DNA of 64,000 nt from Flavobacterium sp. CFS9 (GCF_041154745.1 NZ_AP031573.1:2356001-2420000); one strand, 5' to 3'; counted from the stretch's first letter, positions 53,614 through 63,436 are shown. Notes: generated from the letters alone by a model not told the origin. A program made the numbers and translations.

Positions 53614-55704
53614 ATGGAAAGTTTTAGAACAGAAATAGAAAATCCGGTAGTTCAGAAAGAGATTATCGAGTTAGAAAAAAAGATTCATTTGTTCCGTGGA
53701 GGAAAAATTGACGATGAGCGTTTTCGTAGTCTTCGTTTAGCACGTGGGATCTATGGACAACGTCAGGAAGGTGTTCAGATGATTCGTATTAAACTGCCTT
53801 ATGGTAAAGTGACCAGCGAACAATTGATTCGTATTACAAAAGTTTCTGATGAATATTCTACAGGACGTCTGCACATTACGACACGTCAGGACATTCAGAT
53901 TCATTATGTAAGTCTGGACAGAACTCCGGAGCTTTGGGCAAATCTGGCCAAAGACGATGTTACTTTGCGTGAAGCTTGTGGTAACACTGTTCGAAACATT
54001 ACAGGAAGCGAATTGGCAGGTGTAGATGTAAACGAACCGTTTGACGTTTCGCCTTATGCACATGCGCTGTTTCAATATCTTTTAAGAAATCCTATCTGTC
54101 AGGAAATGGGACGTAAATTCAAAATTTCGTTCTCGTCCTCTGATGAAGATACCGCTTTGAGTTATTTGCATGACCTAGGATTTATTCCAAAAATTGTAAA
54201 TGGTGAGCGTGGTTTCAAAATCATGTTTGGTGGAGGTTTAGGTTCTCAACCGGCTCATGCTGAATTACTTTCTGAATTCGTTCCGGCAAATCAGATCATT
54301 CCAACAGCAGAAGGAATCATTCGTATTTTTGACCGATACGGTGAACGTGCAAAGAGAATGAAAGCTCGTATGAAATTCTTAATCAAAGAAATGGGAAGAG
54401 ATGTTTTCCTTGATTTGGTTGAAAAAGAGAAAAAAGCCATCGCTTTTGAAACATACGAAATTGACACTACGGCTTTTGACGGACCAATTCCGGAACCGTT
54501 GTTAGAAGTGCCACAAGTTACAATTGAAGATACAGAAGCATACGAAGCTTGGAAAAAATCAAATGTAATTGCTCAAAAGCAAGAAGGTTATTATGCTATC
54601 GGAATCAAAGTTTTATTAGGAGATTTTTACACCGATAAAGCCCGATTATTAGCCGATTTAATTAAAAATTACGCTGCAAATGAACTTCGTTTTTCATTGC
54701 GTCAAAATATTGTAATACGTCATGTGAAAGAAGCGAGTTTACCTTTCTTCTATCAGGAATTGGCTAAACTGAACTTTGTTCATTTAGGATATAATTCAAC
54801 GGCAGATATTACAGCTTGTCCGGGTACAGATACTTGCAATTTGGGGATTGCAAGTAGTACCGGAATTGCAGAAGAATTAGAAAAAGTATTAAGTGCTGAG
54901 TATCCTCAGTATTTGAACAACCGCGAAATTGAAATCAAAATTAGTGGCTGTATGAATGCTTGCGGACAGCATAATATGTCGGCAATTGGTTTCCAGGGAA
55001 TGTCAATTAATTCCGGAAAATTGGTCGCTCCGGCTTTACAGGTTCTGTTAGGTGGAGGAAGATTAGGAAACGGAGCAGGTCGTTTTGCCGATAAGGTAAT
55101 TAAAGTGCCTAGCCGTAGAGGGCCGGATGCGTTGCGTACCATCTTAAATGATTTTGATGCCAATGGAAGCGGACAAAAGTTTTTGGATTATTATGATTCA
55201 AAAGGAGAGAAGTATTTCTATGAAATCTTAAAACCTTTTGCTGATGTAACCAATTTAACCGAAGCTGATTTTGTAGATTGGGGTAATGCCGACAACTACG
55301 TAAAAGCAGTTGGAGTGGGAGAATGTGCCGGAGTAGTAATTGATTTGGTGGCGACTTTATTGTTGGAAGCCAAAGAAAAGTTAGTATTCGCACAGGAATC
55401 TTTTGACGAAAGCAAATGGTCAGATGCTATTTACCATGCGTACGCCGGATTTGTAAATGGTGCAAAAGCTTTATTGCTTTCTGAAAACGAAAAAACAAAC
55501 AATCACGCAGGAATTGTTGATTTGTTTGACACGGTTTTTATTGCAGCAGGTAAAATTAAATTAGAAACATCATTCAGAGAATTAGTGTATCAAATCAATG
55601 CAATACAACCTTCAGAAGCATTTGCAAAACAATACATTCAGGAAGGAATTGCATTTTTTGATACGATCGAAAAATATAGAACTCAACAATTAGAAAATGC
55701 TTAA
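53614..55704 (+). CDS. Ferredoxin-type sulfite reductase with C-terminal HEPN-like domain
   Basis: A 696-residue siroheme enzyme reducing sulfite to sulfide. SDEYSTGRLHITTRQDIQIHYV and CGNTVRNITGSELAGVD are the N-terminal siroheme-binding blocks. CPGTDTCNLGIASS and SGCMNACGQHNMSAIG give the C-x5-C and C-x3-C [4Fe-4S]/siroheme ligands. About residues 575-696 (VATLLLEAKEKLVFAQESFDESKWSDAIYHAYAGFVNGAKALL...) form a helical HEPN-like domain absent from usual reductases. Ferredoxin as electron donor is inferred from the reductase at 57279. It overlaps the next gene by 8 bases. Confidence 0.9.
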   Translation: MESFRTEIENPVVQKEIIELEKKIHLFRGGKIDDERFRSLRLARGIYGQRQEGVQMIRIKLPYGKVTSEQLIRITKVSDEYSTGRLHITTRQDIQIHYVSLDRTPELWANLAKDDVTLREACGNTVRNITGSELAGVDVNEPFDVSPYAHALFQYLLRNPICQEMGRKFKISFSSSDEDTALSYLHDLGFIPKIVNGERGFKIMFGGGLGSQPAHAELLSEFVPANQIIPTAEGIIRIFDRYGERAKRMKARMKFLIKEMGRDVFLDLVEKEKKAIAFETYEIDTTAFDGPIPEPLLEVPQVTIEDTEAYEAWKKSNVIAQKQEGYYAIGIKVLLGDFYTDKARLLADLIKNYAANELRFSLRQNIVIRHVKEASLPFFYQELAKLNFVHLGYNSTADITACPGTDTCNLGIASSTGIAEELEKVLSAEYPQYLNNREIEIKISGCMNACGQHNMSAIGFQGMSINSGKLVAPALQVLLGGGRLGNGAGRFADKVIKVPSRRGPDALRTILNDFDANGSGQKFLDYYDSKGEKYFYEILKPFADVTNLTEADFVDWGNADNYVKAVGVGECAGVVIDLVATLLLEAKEKLVFAQESFDESKWSDAIYHAYAGFVNGAKALLLSENEKTNNHAGIVDLFDTVFIAAGKIKLETSFRELVYQINAIQPSEAFAKQYIQEGIAFFDTIEKYRTQQLENA

Positions 55705-56470
55705 TATCAAACCAAAAGTAACTTTAGTTGGTGCGGGTCCCGGCGATCCGGATTTGCTTACGCTGAAAGCTGTAAAAGCACTTGCTGGAGCGAATGTGGT
55801 TTTGTATGATGCATTGGCCAATGAAGAAATATTAGCGTATGCTCCTAAAAATGCGATTCGGATTTTTGTCGGGAAAAAAATAGGCAATCACGCTTATACG
55901 CAGGATCAGATCAATCAGCTGATAGTGGATAATGCTTTGACCTACGGAAATGTAGTCCGCTTAAAAGGTGGTGATCCGTTTATTTTCGGACGTGGAAGTG
56001 AAGAAATTGAATTCATCGAAAGTTTTGGAATCGAGACGTTCGTAGTTCCCGGAATATCTTCGGTAGTGGCAGTTCCGGCAAGTCAGGGAATATCAATCAC
56101 CAAAAGAGGTGTTTCCGAAAGTTTTTGGGCTATTACCGGTACAACTTCCGACAGGAAATTATCTTCAGACGTTGCTTTGGCCGCACGGTCCTCTGCAACC
56201 GTCGTAATTTTGATGGGGATGCATAAATTGTCTCAGATTATTGATTTGTTTCAAAAAGAAAACAAAGGAAATTTGCCCGTTGCGATCATTCAGAACGGAA
56301 CAATGCCCGATGAAAAAGTGGGTGTAGGAACTGTAAATTCGATTTTGGAAATTGTAAAAGAGAAGAAACTGAGCTCACCGGCAATTATTGTGCTTGGAGA
56401 AGTTGTCCGCGAAAGCAATAAACTAAAAGGATTTTACGAAGAATTTCTGTCCAAAGAAATGGTGAGGTAG
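55697..56470 (+). CDS. cobA: Uroporphyrinogen-III C-methyltransferase
   Basis: A 257-residue SUMT making precorrin-2, the first dedicated step to siroheme (and cobalamin). VTLVGAGPGDPDLLTLKAVKAL is the N-terminal tetrapyrrole methylase motif. VVRLKGGDPFIFGRGSEE and ITKRGVSESFWAITG are characteristic, and IVVLGEVVRESNKL closes the fold. The start codon lies 8 bases before the sulfite reductase stop, so the two are translationally coupled, which fits siroheme supply to that enzyme. Confidence 0.95.
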   Translation: MLNIKPKVTLVGAGPGDPDLLTLKAVKALAGANVVLYDALANEEILAYAPKNAIRIFVGKKIGNHAYTQDQINQLIVDNALTYGNVVRLKGGDPFIFGRGSEEIEFIESFGIETFVVPGISSVVAVPASQGISITKRGVSESFWAITGTTSDRKLSSDVALAARSSATVVILMGMHKLSQIIDLFQKENKGNLPVAIIQNGTMPDEKVGVGTVNSILEIVKEKKLSSPAIIVLGEVVRESNKLKGFYEEFLSKEMVR

Positions 56471-56600
56471 AGAGCAGTAATAATGGACTCTATCATAATG
56501 TTGATTTTCAATCCGTAAAATGTCTCGGGTATAAAATTGGGTTTTTAACCTGATGCAAGCAAAAAATCATCTAATTTTGATTGGATGAAACTGAATTAAA

Positions 56601-57182
56601 ATGGAACAAAACGAATTATATCCCGTATTCCTGAAGCTTCACAATTTAAATGTTCTGATTGTTGGCGCTGGAAATGTAGGGTTAGAAAAGCTCTCTTTTT
56701 TACTAAAGTCGAGCCCCAATGCAAATGTTGAGGTAGTAGCCCCAAATTTTCATCTGGAAATAAAGGTTTTGGCTGAGAAACATCCTTCGATTACCTTAAC
56801 CCAATCGAAGTTTAAAAAGAGAATGCTTAAAAGACGTCACATGGTAATCGCCTGTACGGATGATTTAAAAGTCAATAAAAAGGTCTATGAATTATCCCGA
56901 AAGCGTTATTTGATTTGCAATATTGCAGACACACCGGATTTATGTGATTATTATTTAGGAGGAATCGTAACTAAAGGCAATGTGAAAATTGCCATTTCGA
57001 CCAACGGAAAATCGCCAACAACAGCCAAAAGACTTCGTGAGTTTTTTGAAGAGGTAATTCCGGAGGATATCAATAAAATGGTCGAAAACCTTAATGAATA
57101 TCGAAAGACATTGAAAGGTAATTTTGAAGACAAGGTTAGAAAGATGAACGAAATAACCGCTTCATTAAAAAATAAAGAGTAA
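56601..57182 (+). CDS. cysG: Precorrin-2 dehydrogenase / sirohydrochlorin ferrochelatase
   Basis: A 193-residue protein equal to the N-terminal half of CysG (Met8p-like), converting precorrin-2 to sirohydrochlorin and then inserting iron. LYPVFLKLHNLNVLIVGAGNVGLEKLSFLL is the NAD-binding start. RHMVIACTDDLKVNKKVYELSRKRYLICNIADTPDLCDYYLGGIVTKGNVKIAISTNGKSPTTAKRLREFFEEVIPE is the conserved CysG core. It does not carry the methyltransferase half, which is the separate cobA gene before it. Confidence 0.93.
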   Translation: MEQNELYPVFLKLHNLNVLIVGAGNVGLEKLSFLLKSSPNANVEVVAPNFHLEIKVLAEKHPSITLTQSKFKKRMLKRRHMVIACTDDLKVNKKVYELSRKRYLICNIADTPDLCDYYLGGIVTKGNVKIAISTNGKSPTTAKRLREFFEEVIPEDINKMVENLNEYRKTLKGNFEDKVRKMNEITASLKNKE

Positions 57183-57238
57183 AAAATTCCGCAAGGAAAT
57201 CAATGACAAAAATCATTGAAATTAGAATAAATTATTCG

Positions 57239-57246
57239 TTCCTTTG
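57239..57246 (+). promoter_or_regulatory. -7 box TTCCTTTG of the ferredoxin-NADP reductase gene
   Basis: TTCCTTTG (TAnnTTTG with one change) implies a start near 57252, leaving the ATG at 57258 almost leaderless; this supports the ATG at 57279. Confidence 0.5.
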
Positions 57247-57278
57247 CATTATTAAGAATGATTATAAACAACAACATA

Positions 57279-58331
57279 ATGATTAAAACAGATATACTTA
57301 TAATTGGAGCAGGCCCAACAGGATTATTTGCCGTTTTCGAGGCAGGATTATTAAAATTAAAATGCCATATTTTAGATGCTTTACCACAAGCAGGAGGACA
57401 ACTTTCAGAATTGTACCCAAAAAAACCTATTTATGACATTCCTGGATTCCCTGAAGTATTGGCAGGAGATTTAATCGATGGGTTGATGGAGCAAATCAAA
57501 CAATTCGAGCCTGGTTTTACCTTAGGAGAGCGTGCAGAAACGATTGAGAAACAAGAAGACGGAAGTTTTATTGTGACTTCAAATAAGGGAACTAAATTTC
57601 ATGCACCGGTTATTGCTATTGCAGGAGGTTTGGGAAGTTTTGAGCCACGTAAACCACTTATTGAAGATATCGAGTTTTACGAAGATAAAGGAGTAAAATA
57701 TTTCATCAAAAATCCGGAGAAATTCAGAAATAAAAAAGTGGTAATCGCCGGAGGAGGAGATTCAGCTTTAGACTGGAGTATCTTTTTAGCGAATGTAGCT
57801 TCAGAAGTTACGTTGATTCACCGTAGAAACGAATTTAGAGGAGCTTTAGATTCTGTAGAAAAAGTACAGGAATTGAAGACAGCCGGAAAAATTAAATTAA
57901 TCACACCGGCAGAGGTAATCGGAATCAATGGTGCTGAGCATGTTGAATCATTAGATATCGAAGAAAACGGAGCACACCGTAAAATCGAAACAGACTATTT
58001 TATTCCGCTTTTCGGATTAACACCTAAATTAGGGCCAATCGGTGACTGGGGATTAGAAATAGAGAAAAATGCTATTAAAGTAAATAATGCATTGGATTAT
58101 CAAACTAATATTCCGGGAATCTTCGCTATTGGAGACGTAAACACTTACCCGGGAAAATTAAAACTGATTCTTTGTGGATTTCACGAAGCTACTTTAATGT
58201 GTCAGGCTGCTTATCAGATCATTAATCCTGGTAAAAAATACGTTTTAAAATATACTACTGTTTCTGGTGTAGACGGTTTCGACGGAACTCGTAAAGAAGC
58301 TCCAAAAGCAGTTGTTAAAGCGATAGTTTAA
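57279..58331 (+). CDS. Ferredoxin--NADP+ reductase, thioredoxin reductase-like type
   Basis: A 350-residue FAD/NADPH oxidoreductase. KTDILIIGAGPTGLFAVFEAGLL is the FAD motif, LPQAGGQLSELYPKKPIYDIPGFPEVLAGDLIDGL is typical of this FNR group, KKVVIAGGGDSALDWSIFLA is the NADPH motif, and IPGIFAIGDVNTYPGKLKLILCGFHEATLMCQAAY closes the FAD site. The CxxC of thioredoxin reductase is absent. It probably reduces ferredoxin for the sulfite reductase upstream. A start at 57258 is possible, but 57279 gives the usual length. Confidence 0.9.
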   Translation: MIKTDILIIGAGPTGLFAVFEAGLLKLKCHILDALPQAGGQLSELYPKKPIYDIPGFPEVLAGDLIDGLMEQIKQFEPGFTLGERAETIEKQEDGSFIVTSNKGTKFHAPVIAIAGGLGSFEPRKPLIEDIEFYEDKGVKYFIKNPEKFRNKKVVIAGGGDSALDWSIFLANVASEVTLIHRRNEFRGALDSVEKVQELKTAGKIKLITPAEVIGINGAEHVESLDIEENGAHRKIETDYFIPLFGLTPKLGPIGDWGLEIEKNAIKVNNALDYQTNIPGIFAIGDVNTYPGKLKLILCGFHEATLMCQAAYQIINPGKKYVLKYTTVSGVDGFDGTRKEAPKAVVKAIV

Positions 58332-58383
58332 TTTTAAGGGGCTGAGGTACTAAGGTGCTAAGGTTCTAAGATTTTATATAGAG

Positions 58384-58418
58384 AAAGCTCAAACTTTTTT
58401 AGTTTGGGCTTTTTTTTT
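58384..58418 (+). terminator. Terminator of the ferredoxin-NADP reductase gene
   Basis: GCTCAAACT and AGTTTGGGC, 9 bp with one GU, then a long T-tract. Confidence 0.88.
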
Positions 58419-58431
58419 GATATAAATATTA

Positions 58432-58735
58432 TGCTCCTCCGGAGCTAAACTATTTTAAACATTTTTTAATTCCAAAGGGATGATATATTTATAGCTGATG
58501 CATTTATGGAATTGATGGTGTTTGTAAAAAAGCCCTAACGGGCGACATACAATATTGCTAAAGGAAAGATAATATCGCTCCGCTGGAGCTTTTACTTGGA
58601 AAGATGATTATTTAGCTAAAGATATTACGCTCCTCCGGAGCTAAGCTATTTTGAATTTTTTATTAATCCCGAAGGGATGCCATCTTTATAGAATTGATGG
58701 TATTTGTAAAAAAGCCCCAACGGGGCGACATATAA
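58432..58735. repeat. REP-like element, two tandem copies of a triple-palindrome module
   Basis: Each copy has GCTCCTCCGGAGC (58433, 58629), a TCC-GAAGGGAT hairpin (58480; ATCCC-gaa-GGGAT at 58666), then a GATGGT-TTTGTAAAAAA stretch and GCCC-taa-CGGGC (58531) or GCCCC-aa-CGGGGC (58714), ending GACATA. The second arm change keeps pairing. An extra half copy CTCC-gct-GGAG sits near 58578. Confidence 0.82.
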
Positions 58736-58814
58736 TTCAAAACCAGAATAGCAATGTTGTTCGTTGGAGCTTAAAGCCATTTGATAAGATATTAGAAAAG
58801 CACAAAGTAATTTC

Positions 58815-58890
58815 AAACTTAGTCTCTCAGTATCTCAGCTTCTTAGGTCCTTAAAAAAGAAACTTAAAACCTCAGAATCTCAGCTTTTCA
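58815..58890. repeat. CTTAGNNTCTCAG word repeat
   Basis: CTTAGTCTCTCAGTATCTCAGCTTCTTAG and CTCAGAATCTCAGC-like words; related words occur at 58336-58375, 59268-59305 and 60713-60755 around the metH genes. Confidence 0.65.
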
Positions 58891-58907
58891 GAAACTTTAA
58901 AAAACAC

Positions 58908-58938
58908 TTGCAATTGTTGAGACTATGTCTTTACTTTG
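58908..58938 (+). promoter_or_regulatory. Promoter of the metH riboswitch transcript
   Basis: TTG (58908), a 20-base spacer, TTACTTTG (58931), 25 bases before the riboswitch. Confidence 0.65.
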
Positions 58939-58962
58939 CACTGTTCTTAAAATTATTGAAAG

Positions 58963-59072
58963 TTATCACGAAAGGCGGAGGGAAAGACCCAATGAAACCT
59001 TAGCAACCCTTTATCATAAAGAAGGTGCTACATTCTACTTAATACAACATCTTTGTATTCAAGATAGATAAC
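58963..59072 (+). promoter_or_regulatory. SAM-I riboswitch upstream of metH
   Basis: Core elements in order: TTATCACGAAAGGCGGAGGGA-AAGACCC, AATGAAACCTTAGCAACCC, a TTTATCATAAAG hairpin, GGTGCT-ACATTCTAC, a loop AATACAACATCTTTGTATT and closing GATAGATAA. TTATC and GATAA form P1. The start of the first metH part is 240 bases downstream. It resembles the metX riboswitch closely, so both ends of the pathway sense SAM. Confidence 0.92.
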
Positions 59073-59208
59073 ACAAATACATGACACGTATTTCTCAAAA
59101 ACTTTTCCTGACAACCTTACAATCTTATTTTACTGAATTCAGTATCATGAGCGAATTATTAACGCATTTTTTTGTGCTTAATCTTTCCCGCTTTTTGTTA
59201 CAAACTTT

Positions 59209-59243
59209 TAAATCCGACAGGTTTTTAAAACTTGTCGGATTTA
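59209..59243. other. Perfect hairpin between the SAM riboswitch and metH
   Basis: TAAATCCGACA (59209) and TGTCGGATTTA (59233) are 11-bp arms. No U-tract follows on the plus strand, so it may be part of the expression platform rather than a terminator. Confidence 0.55.
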
Positions 59244-59313
59244 AAAAAGGTATAATTAATAAAAACTTAGCCTCTTAGTACCTTAGAGTCTTAGCAGCTA
59301 AAAGAATAAAGAT

Positions 59314-60318
59314 ATGTCAATAACAATTCAGGAAGCAATAAAAAAAAATATCCTAATCCTTGACGGAGCAATGGGAACGATGTTGCAGCGCTATAATTTC
59401 TCAGAAGAAGACTTCAGAGGAGAGCGTTTCAAAGATTTTCCGCATCCGTTAAAAGGAAACAACGATTTACTATCCATAACACAACCACAAGCAATCCGCG
59501 ATGTTCATGCCGCTTATTTTGAAGCTGGTGCGGACATCGTAGAAACCAATACTTTTTCAGGAACTACGATCAGTATGGCCGACTATTTCCTGGAAGATTT
59601 GGTTTATGAACTAAACTATGAATCGGCTAAAATTGCCCGTGAAGTAGCGGATGAATTCACCGCTAAAAATCCGGACAAACCACGTTTCGTAGCGGGGTCA
59701 ATCGGACCAACAAACCGTACGGCAAGTATGTCACCGGATGTAAACGATCCTGGTTACAGAGCTGTAACGTTTGATGATCTGCGAATTGCCTACAAACAAC
59801 AGGCAGAAGCTTTAATGGACGGTGGATGTGATCTGTTATTAGTAGAAACCATTTTCGACACCTTAAATGCTAAAGCAGCACTTTTTGCCATTGAAGAGGT
59901 AAAAGAAGAACGCAATCTGGATATTCCAATCATGGTTTCAGGAACGATTACAGATGCTTCAGGAAGAACACTTTCAGGACAGACGGTTGAAGCATTCCTG
60001 ATTTCGGTTTCGCACATTCCGTTATTGAGTGTAGGGTTCAATTGTGCTTTAGGAGCCGATTTGCTAAAACCATACCTTAAAACCTTATCACAGCATACAC
60101 AGTTTAATGTTTCGGCACATCCAAATGCAGGTTTGCCAAACGCTTTCGGACAATACGACGAAACTCCGGAGCAGACACAGGCCTTAATTAAAGAATATTT
60201 AGATGATAATTTAATCAATATTATTGGAGGCTGTTGCGGAACCACTCCGGATCATATTCGATTAATTGCTGAGGTGGCGAAGGATTATAAACCTAGAGTG
60301 GCACCGGTTTTTGTATAA
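59314..60318 (+). CDS. metH: Methionine synthase, homocysteine-binding part (split MetH)
   Basis: A 334-residue protein equal to the N-terminal homocysteine S-methyltransferase domain of Met[28 protein letters not shown] is the usual start. [35 protein letters not shown] and [22 protein letters not shown] are conserved. The zinc Cys occur in [12 protein letters not shown] and [13 protein letters not shown]. The folate, cobalamin and activation domains are a separate gene 440 bases downstream. Under SAM-I riboswitch control. Confidence 0.93.
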   Translation: MSITIQEAIKKNILILDGAMGTMLQRYNFSEEDFRGERFKDFPHPLKGNNDLLSITQPQAIRDVHAAYFEAGADIVETNTFSGTTISMADYFLEDLVYELNYESAKIAREVADEFTAKNPDKPRFVAGSIGPTNRTASMSPDVNDPGYRAVTFDDLRIAYKQQAEALMDGGCDLLLVETIFDTLNAKAALFAIEEVKEERNLDIPIMVSGTITDASGRTLSGQTVEAFLISVSHIPLLSVGFNCALGADLLKPYLKTLSQHTQFNVSAHPNAGLPNAFGQYDETPEQTQALIKEYLDDNLINIIGGCCGTTPDHIRLIAEVAKDYKPRVAPVFV

Positions 60319-60334
60319 TATCATCTTATTGATT

Positions 60335-60500
60335 TTGGGAATGGATTAAAATCCATCCCTACAAAATGGACCGAGCCTAAGGCTCTTAAAAAGTTCCGAA
60401 GGAACGATATATTTTGTGCAACGGAATTTATTCCGTTGAAAAAGGTATCATTGAAAAAGAAGAGTTCCGAAGGAACGACATATATAGGTTTTATAAACGA
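60335..60500. repeat. REP-like palindromes inside the split metH spacer
   Basis: GGATTAAAATCCATCC, GAGCCTAAGGCTC, two copies of GTTCCGAAGGAAC (60392 and 60463) and CGGAATTTATTCCG. These are small hairpins of the same style as at 50944 and 58432. Confidence 0.75.
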
Positions 60501-60541
60501 TAATTGAAATCGTGAAGAATGCAAGGGAGTCGTAAAACCAA

Positions 60542-60645
60542 ATCCGCGTGAGGGATAAAAGTGAAAAGCCCACAGACCAATGCAGTGATAACGAAATTGG
60601 TCGAGGACTTGTAACGGATAGCCCGGTTCGTCTTAGCGAACACGC
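60542..60645 (+). ncRNA. Structured element in the metH spacer (orphan)
   Basis: About 105 nt with several helices: GACCAAT (60575) with ATTGGTC (60596), GTTCG (60626) with CGAAC (60637), ATCCG (60542) with CGGAT (60615), and GCGTG (60546) with CACGC (60641). The last two are mutually exclusive, or would form a pseudoknot-like arrangement. I recall similar GCGTGAGGGATA-containing segments recurring between genes in Flavobacteriia, but cannot verify this here. Function unknown. It is not coding in any convincing frame. Confidence 0.5.
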
Positions 60646-60758
60646 CCAAATTAATAAATATAAATGCCGAAAAAGTTTTTAAAAGACTTACAGGTAAAAA
60701 GATAGAATAAAAAAACTTAGAATCTAAGCATCTTAGAATCTCAGTAACTTAAAGAAAA

Positions 60759-63434
60759 ATGGCAGAAAATAGAAGAGACCTTGTATTATCAGGATTAGAA
60801 CCGTTAATTATTACACCTACCAGTGTTTTTGTTAACGTTGGAGAACGTACAAACGTTACCGGTTCTAGAAAATTCCTGCGTTTAATCAAGGAAGAGAAAT
60901 ATGACGAGGCACTTGATATTGCAAGGCAGCAGGTAGAAGGAGGAGCACAAATCATCGATATTAATATGGATGAGGGTATGCTTGACGGTGTTACTGCAAT
61001 GACTAAGTTTTTGAATTTAATAGCATCAGAACCGGACATTTCGAGAGTGCCCATCATGATCGACAGTTCGAAATGGGAAATCATCGAAGCGGGTCTTAAA
61101 GTAGTACAGGGAAAAAGCGTCGTAAACTCGATTTCATTAAAAGAAGGAGAGGAAGCTTTTATTCACCATGCCAAATTAATCAAGCGTTACGGAGCTGCGG
61201 CCATCATTATGGCTTTTGACGAAGTGGGACAGGCTGATAATTATGACCGAAGAATTGAAATCTGTCAGCGTTCCTATGATATCTTAGTCAACAAAGTTGA
61301 TTTCCCTCCGCAGGATATCATTTTTGATTTGAATATTTTCCCTGTTGCGACCGGAATGGAAGAGCACCGTTTGAATGCTCTGGATTTTTTCAGAGGGACA
61401 AAATGGGTTCGTGATAATTTGCCTCATGCACACATCAGTGGCGGAGTAAGTAATGTTTCGTTTTCTTTTAGAGGAAATGATACCGTTCGTGAGGCGATGC
61501 ACTCGGTATTTTTGTACCATGCGATCAAGAACGGAATGACGATGGGAATTGTGAATCCGGAGATGTTGACGATTTACGATGATATTCCGAAAGATCTTTT
61601 GGAGTATGTTGAAGACGTAATTCTGGACAGACGTGATGATGCAACTGAACGATTGCTGGATTTTGCCGAGAGCGTAAAAGGAGAAGCTAAAACAGATGAG
61701 AAAGCAGTTCAGGAATGGCGTTTAGGAACCGTTCAGGAGCGTATTACACATTCATTGGTTAAGGGAATAGATGCTTTTATTGAAGAAGATGTAGAGGAAG
61801 CACGTTTGGCTGCTACAAAACCAATTGAGGTAATCGAAATCAATTTGATGACCGGAATGAACGTAGTAGGAGATTTGTTCGGAAGCGGAAAAATGTTCCT
61901 GCCACAGGTAGTAAAATCGGCACGTGTAATGAAAAAAGCCGTAGCCTATTTATTGCCTTTTATCGAAGCGAGTAAACAAGCCGGAGATAAACAAGGAAAT
62001 GGAAAAATCCTAATGGCTACCGTAAAGGGAGACGTTCACGATATTGGTAAAAACATTGTTTCGGTAGTTTTGGCCTGTAACAACTACGAGATTGTAGATC
62101 TTGGAGTTATGGTGCCTCCGGAAAAAATTATTGCCGCTGCGATAGAACACAATGTAGATATTATTGGTCTAAGCGGATTGATCACGCCTTCGCTTGACGA
62201 AATGGTGTATCTGGCCAAAGAACTGGACAAACAAGGAATTAAAATTCCGATTATGATTGGTGGAGCAACGACTTCGCGAGCGCATACCGCTGTGAAAATT
62301 GCACCACAATACAGAGAAACAGTTATTCACGTAAACGATGCTTCGAGAGCCGTTACTGTTGCCGGAAATCTGTTAGATCATAACCGTAAAATATATGCAA
62401 GCGATATTCGTGCAGAGTACGATTCTTTTAGAGAAACATTTTTGAATCGTTCCAGAGATAAGAATTTCTTAAGCATTGAAGACGCCCGTAAGAACAAATT
62501 ACAATTGGATTGGGAAAATTTCAATCCGGTGAAGCCAAATATAATTGGAGAACAAATTGTTGAGGTAGAATTAGACGTTTTGGTTCCGTATATCGACTGG
62601 ACTCCGTTTTTCAGAACCTGGGAATTGTTCGGGAAGTTTCCGGCAATTTTAACCGATGAGGTTGTAGGGAAAGAAGCGACTTCTGTTTATAAAGATGCTC
62701 AGGCAATGCTTAAAGTAATTTTAGAAGAGAAGAAATTATCTGCAAAAGGAATTTACGGAATATTTCCTGCGAATCAGATCAATGATGATGATATCGAATT
62801 GACAGACGAAAACGGAAAACCGTTACAGACATTTTTGACTTTACGCCAGCAGTCTCAAAAAACAAAAGGCGCACCCAATATTGCATTAGCCGATTTTATC
62901 GCTCCGAAAGAAAGTGGGAAAGTGGATTATATGGGAGCTTTTTGCGTAACAACCGGTTTTGGTGTTGACGAATGGGCAGCTGAATTTGAAAAAGATCTGG
63001 ACGATTACAATTCGATTATGGTGAAAGCACTAGCCGATCGTTTTGCCGAGGCTTTCGCTGAATATCTTCATGAAAGAATACGTAAAGAAATCTGGGGGTA
63101 TTCATCAGATGAGAACTTAACGAATGAAGAAATGATTTCTGAAGAGTACAAAGGAATCCGTCCTGCTCCGGGTTATCCGGCATGTCCTGACCATTTGGAG
63201 AAACCAACGATCTGGAAACTTTTAAATGTAGAAAAAGAAATAGGCGTAACATTAACTGAAAGCATGGCAATGTGGCCGGCTTCATCTGTTTCCGGATACT
63301 ATTTTGGAAATCCGGAAAGTAAATATTTCGGACTGGGGAAAATAAAAGAAGATCAGGTAGTTGACTATGCCAAACGACGCAATGTTTCAACTGACTATGC
63401 AATGAAATGGCTGAACCCTAATATAGCAGATTAA
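60759..63434 (+). CDS. metH: Methionine synthase, folate/cobalamin/activation part (split MetH)
   Basis: An 891-residue protein covering MetH domains 2-4. The pterin-binding domain comes first ([42 protein letters not shown]). The cobalamin cap and Rossmann domains follow: [33 protein letters not shown] carries the cobalt-ligand His of D-x-H-x-x-G, and [12 protein letters not shown] follows. The C-terminal SAM-binding activation domain has [17 protein letters not shown] and [26 protein letters not shown]. Together with the protein at 59314 it makes a full MetH. Confidence 0.95.
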   Translation: MAENRRDLVLSGLEPLIITPTSVFVNVGERTNVTGSRKFLRLIKEEKYDEALDIARQQVEGGAQIIDINMDEGMLDGVTAMTKFLNLIASEPDISRVPIMIDSSKWEIIEAGLKVVQGKSVVNSISLKEGEEAFIHHAKLIKRYGAAAIIMAFDEVGQADNYDRRIEICQRSYDILVNKVDFPPQDIIFDLNIFPVATGMEEHRLNALDFFRGTKWVRDNLPHAHISGGVSNVSFSFRGNDTVREAMHSVFLYHAIKNGMTMGIVNPEMLTIYDDIPKDLLEYVEDVILDRRDDATERLLDFAESVKGEAKTDEKAVQEWRLGTVQERITHSLVKGIDAFIEEDVEEARLAATKPIEVIEINLMTGMNVVGDLFGSGKMFLPQVVKSARVMKKAVAYLLPFIEASKQAGDKQGNGKILMATVKGDVHDIGKNIVSVVLACNNYEIVDLGVMVPPEKIIAAAIEHNVDIIGLSGLITPSLDEMVYLAKELDKQGIKIPIMIGGATTSRAHTAVKIAPQYRETVIHVNDASRAVTVAGNLLDHNRKIYASDIRAEYDSFRETFLNRSRDKNFLSIEDARKNKLQLDWENFNPVKPNIIGEQIVEVELDVLVPYIDWTPFFRTWELFGKFPAILTDEVVGKEATSVYKDAQAMLKVILEEKKLSAKGIYGIFPANQINDDDIELTDENGKPLQTFLTLRQQSQKTKGAPNIALADFIAPKESGKVDYMGAFCVTTGFGVDEWAAEFEKDLDDYNSIMVKALADRFAEAFAEYLHERIRKEIWGYSSDENLTNEEMISEEYKGIRPAPGYPACPDHLEKPTIWKLLNVEKEIGVTLTESMAMWPASSVSGYYFGNPESKYFGLGKIKEDQVVDYAKRRNVSTDYAMKWLNPNIAD

Positions 63435-63436
63435 TT

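Noticed and set aside
58651..58854. 67-codon ORF in the REP-like region
   Set aside because: It is formed by the palindromes and linkers themselves; no independent coding signal.
59081..59278. 65-codon ORF just after the metH SAM riboswitch
   Set aside because: It runs through the hairpin at 59209-59243 and into repeat DNA, with hydrophobic but unrecognisable sequence. Treated as expression-platform DNA.
60546..60645. Possible cobalamin riboswitch before the cobalamin-binding part of MetH (GGGATAAAAGTGAAAAGCCC resembles part of the core)
   Set aside because: The later B12 box and the GCCAG-type segment are missing, and the helices I can form do not match the cobalamin fold.
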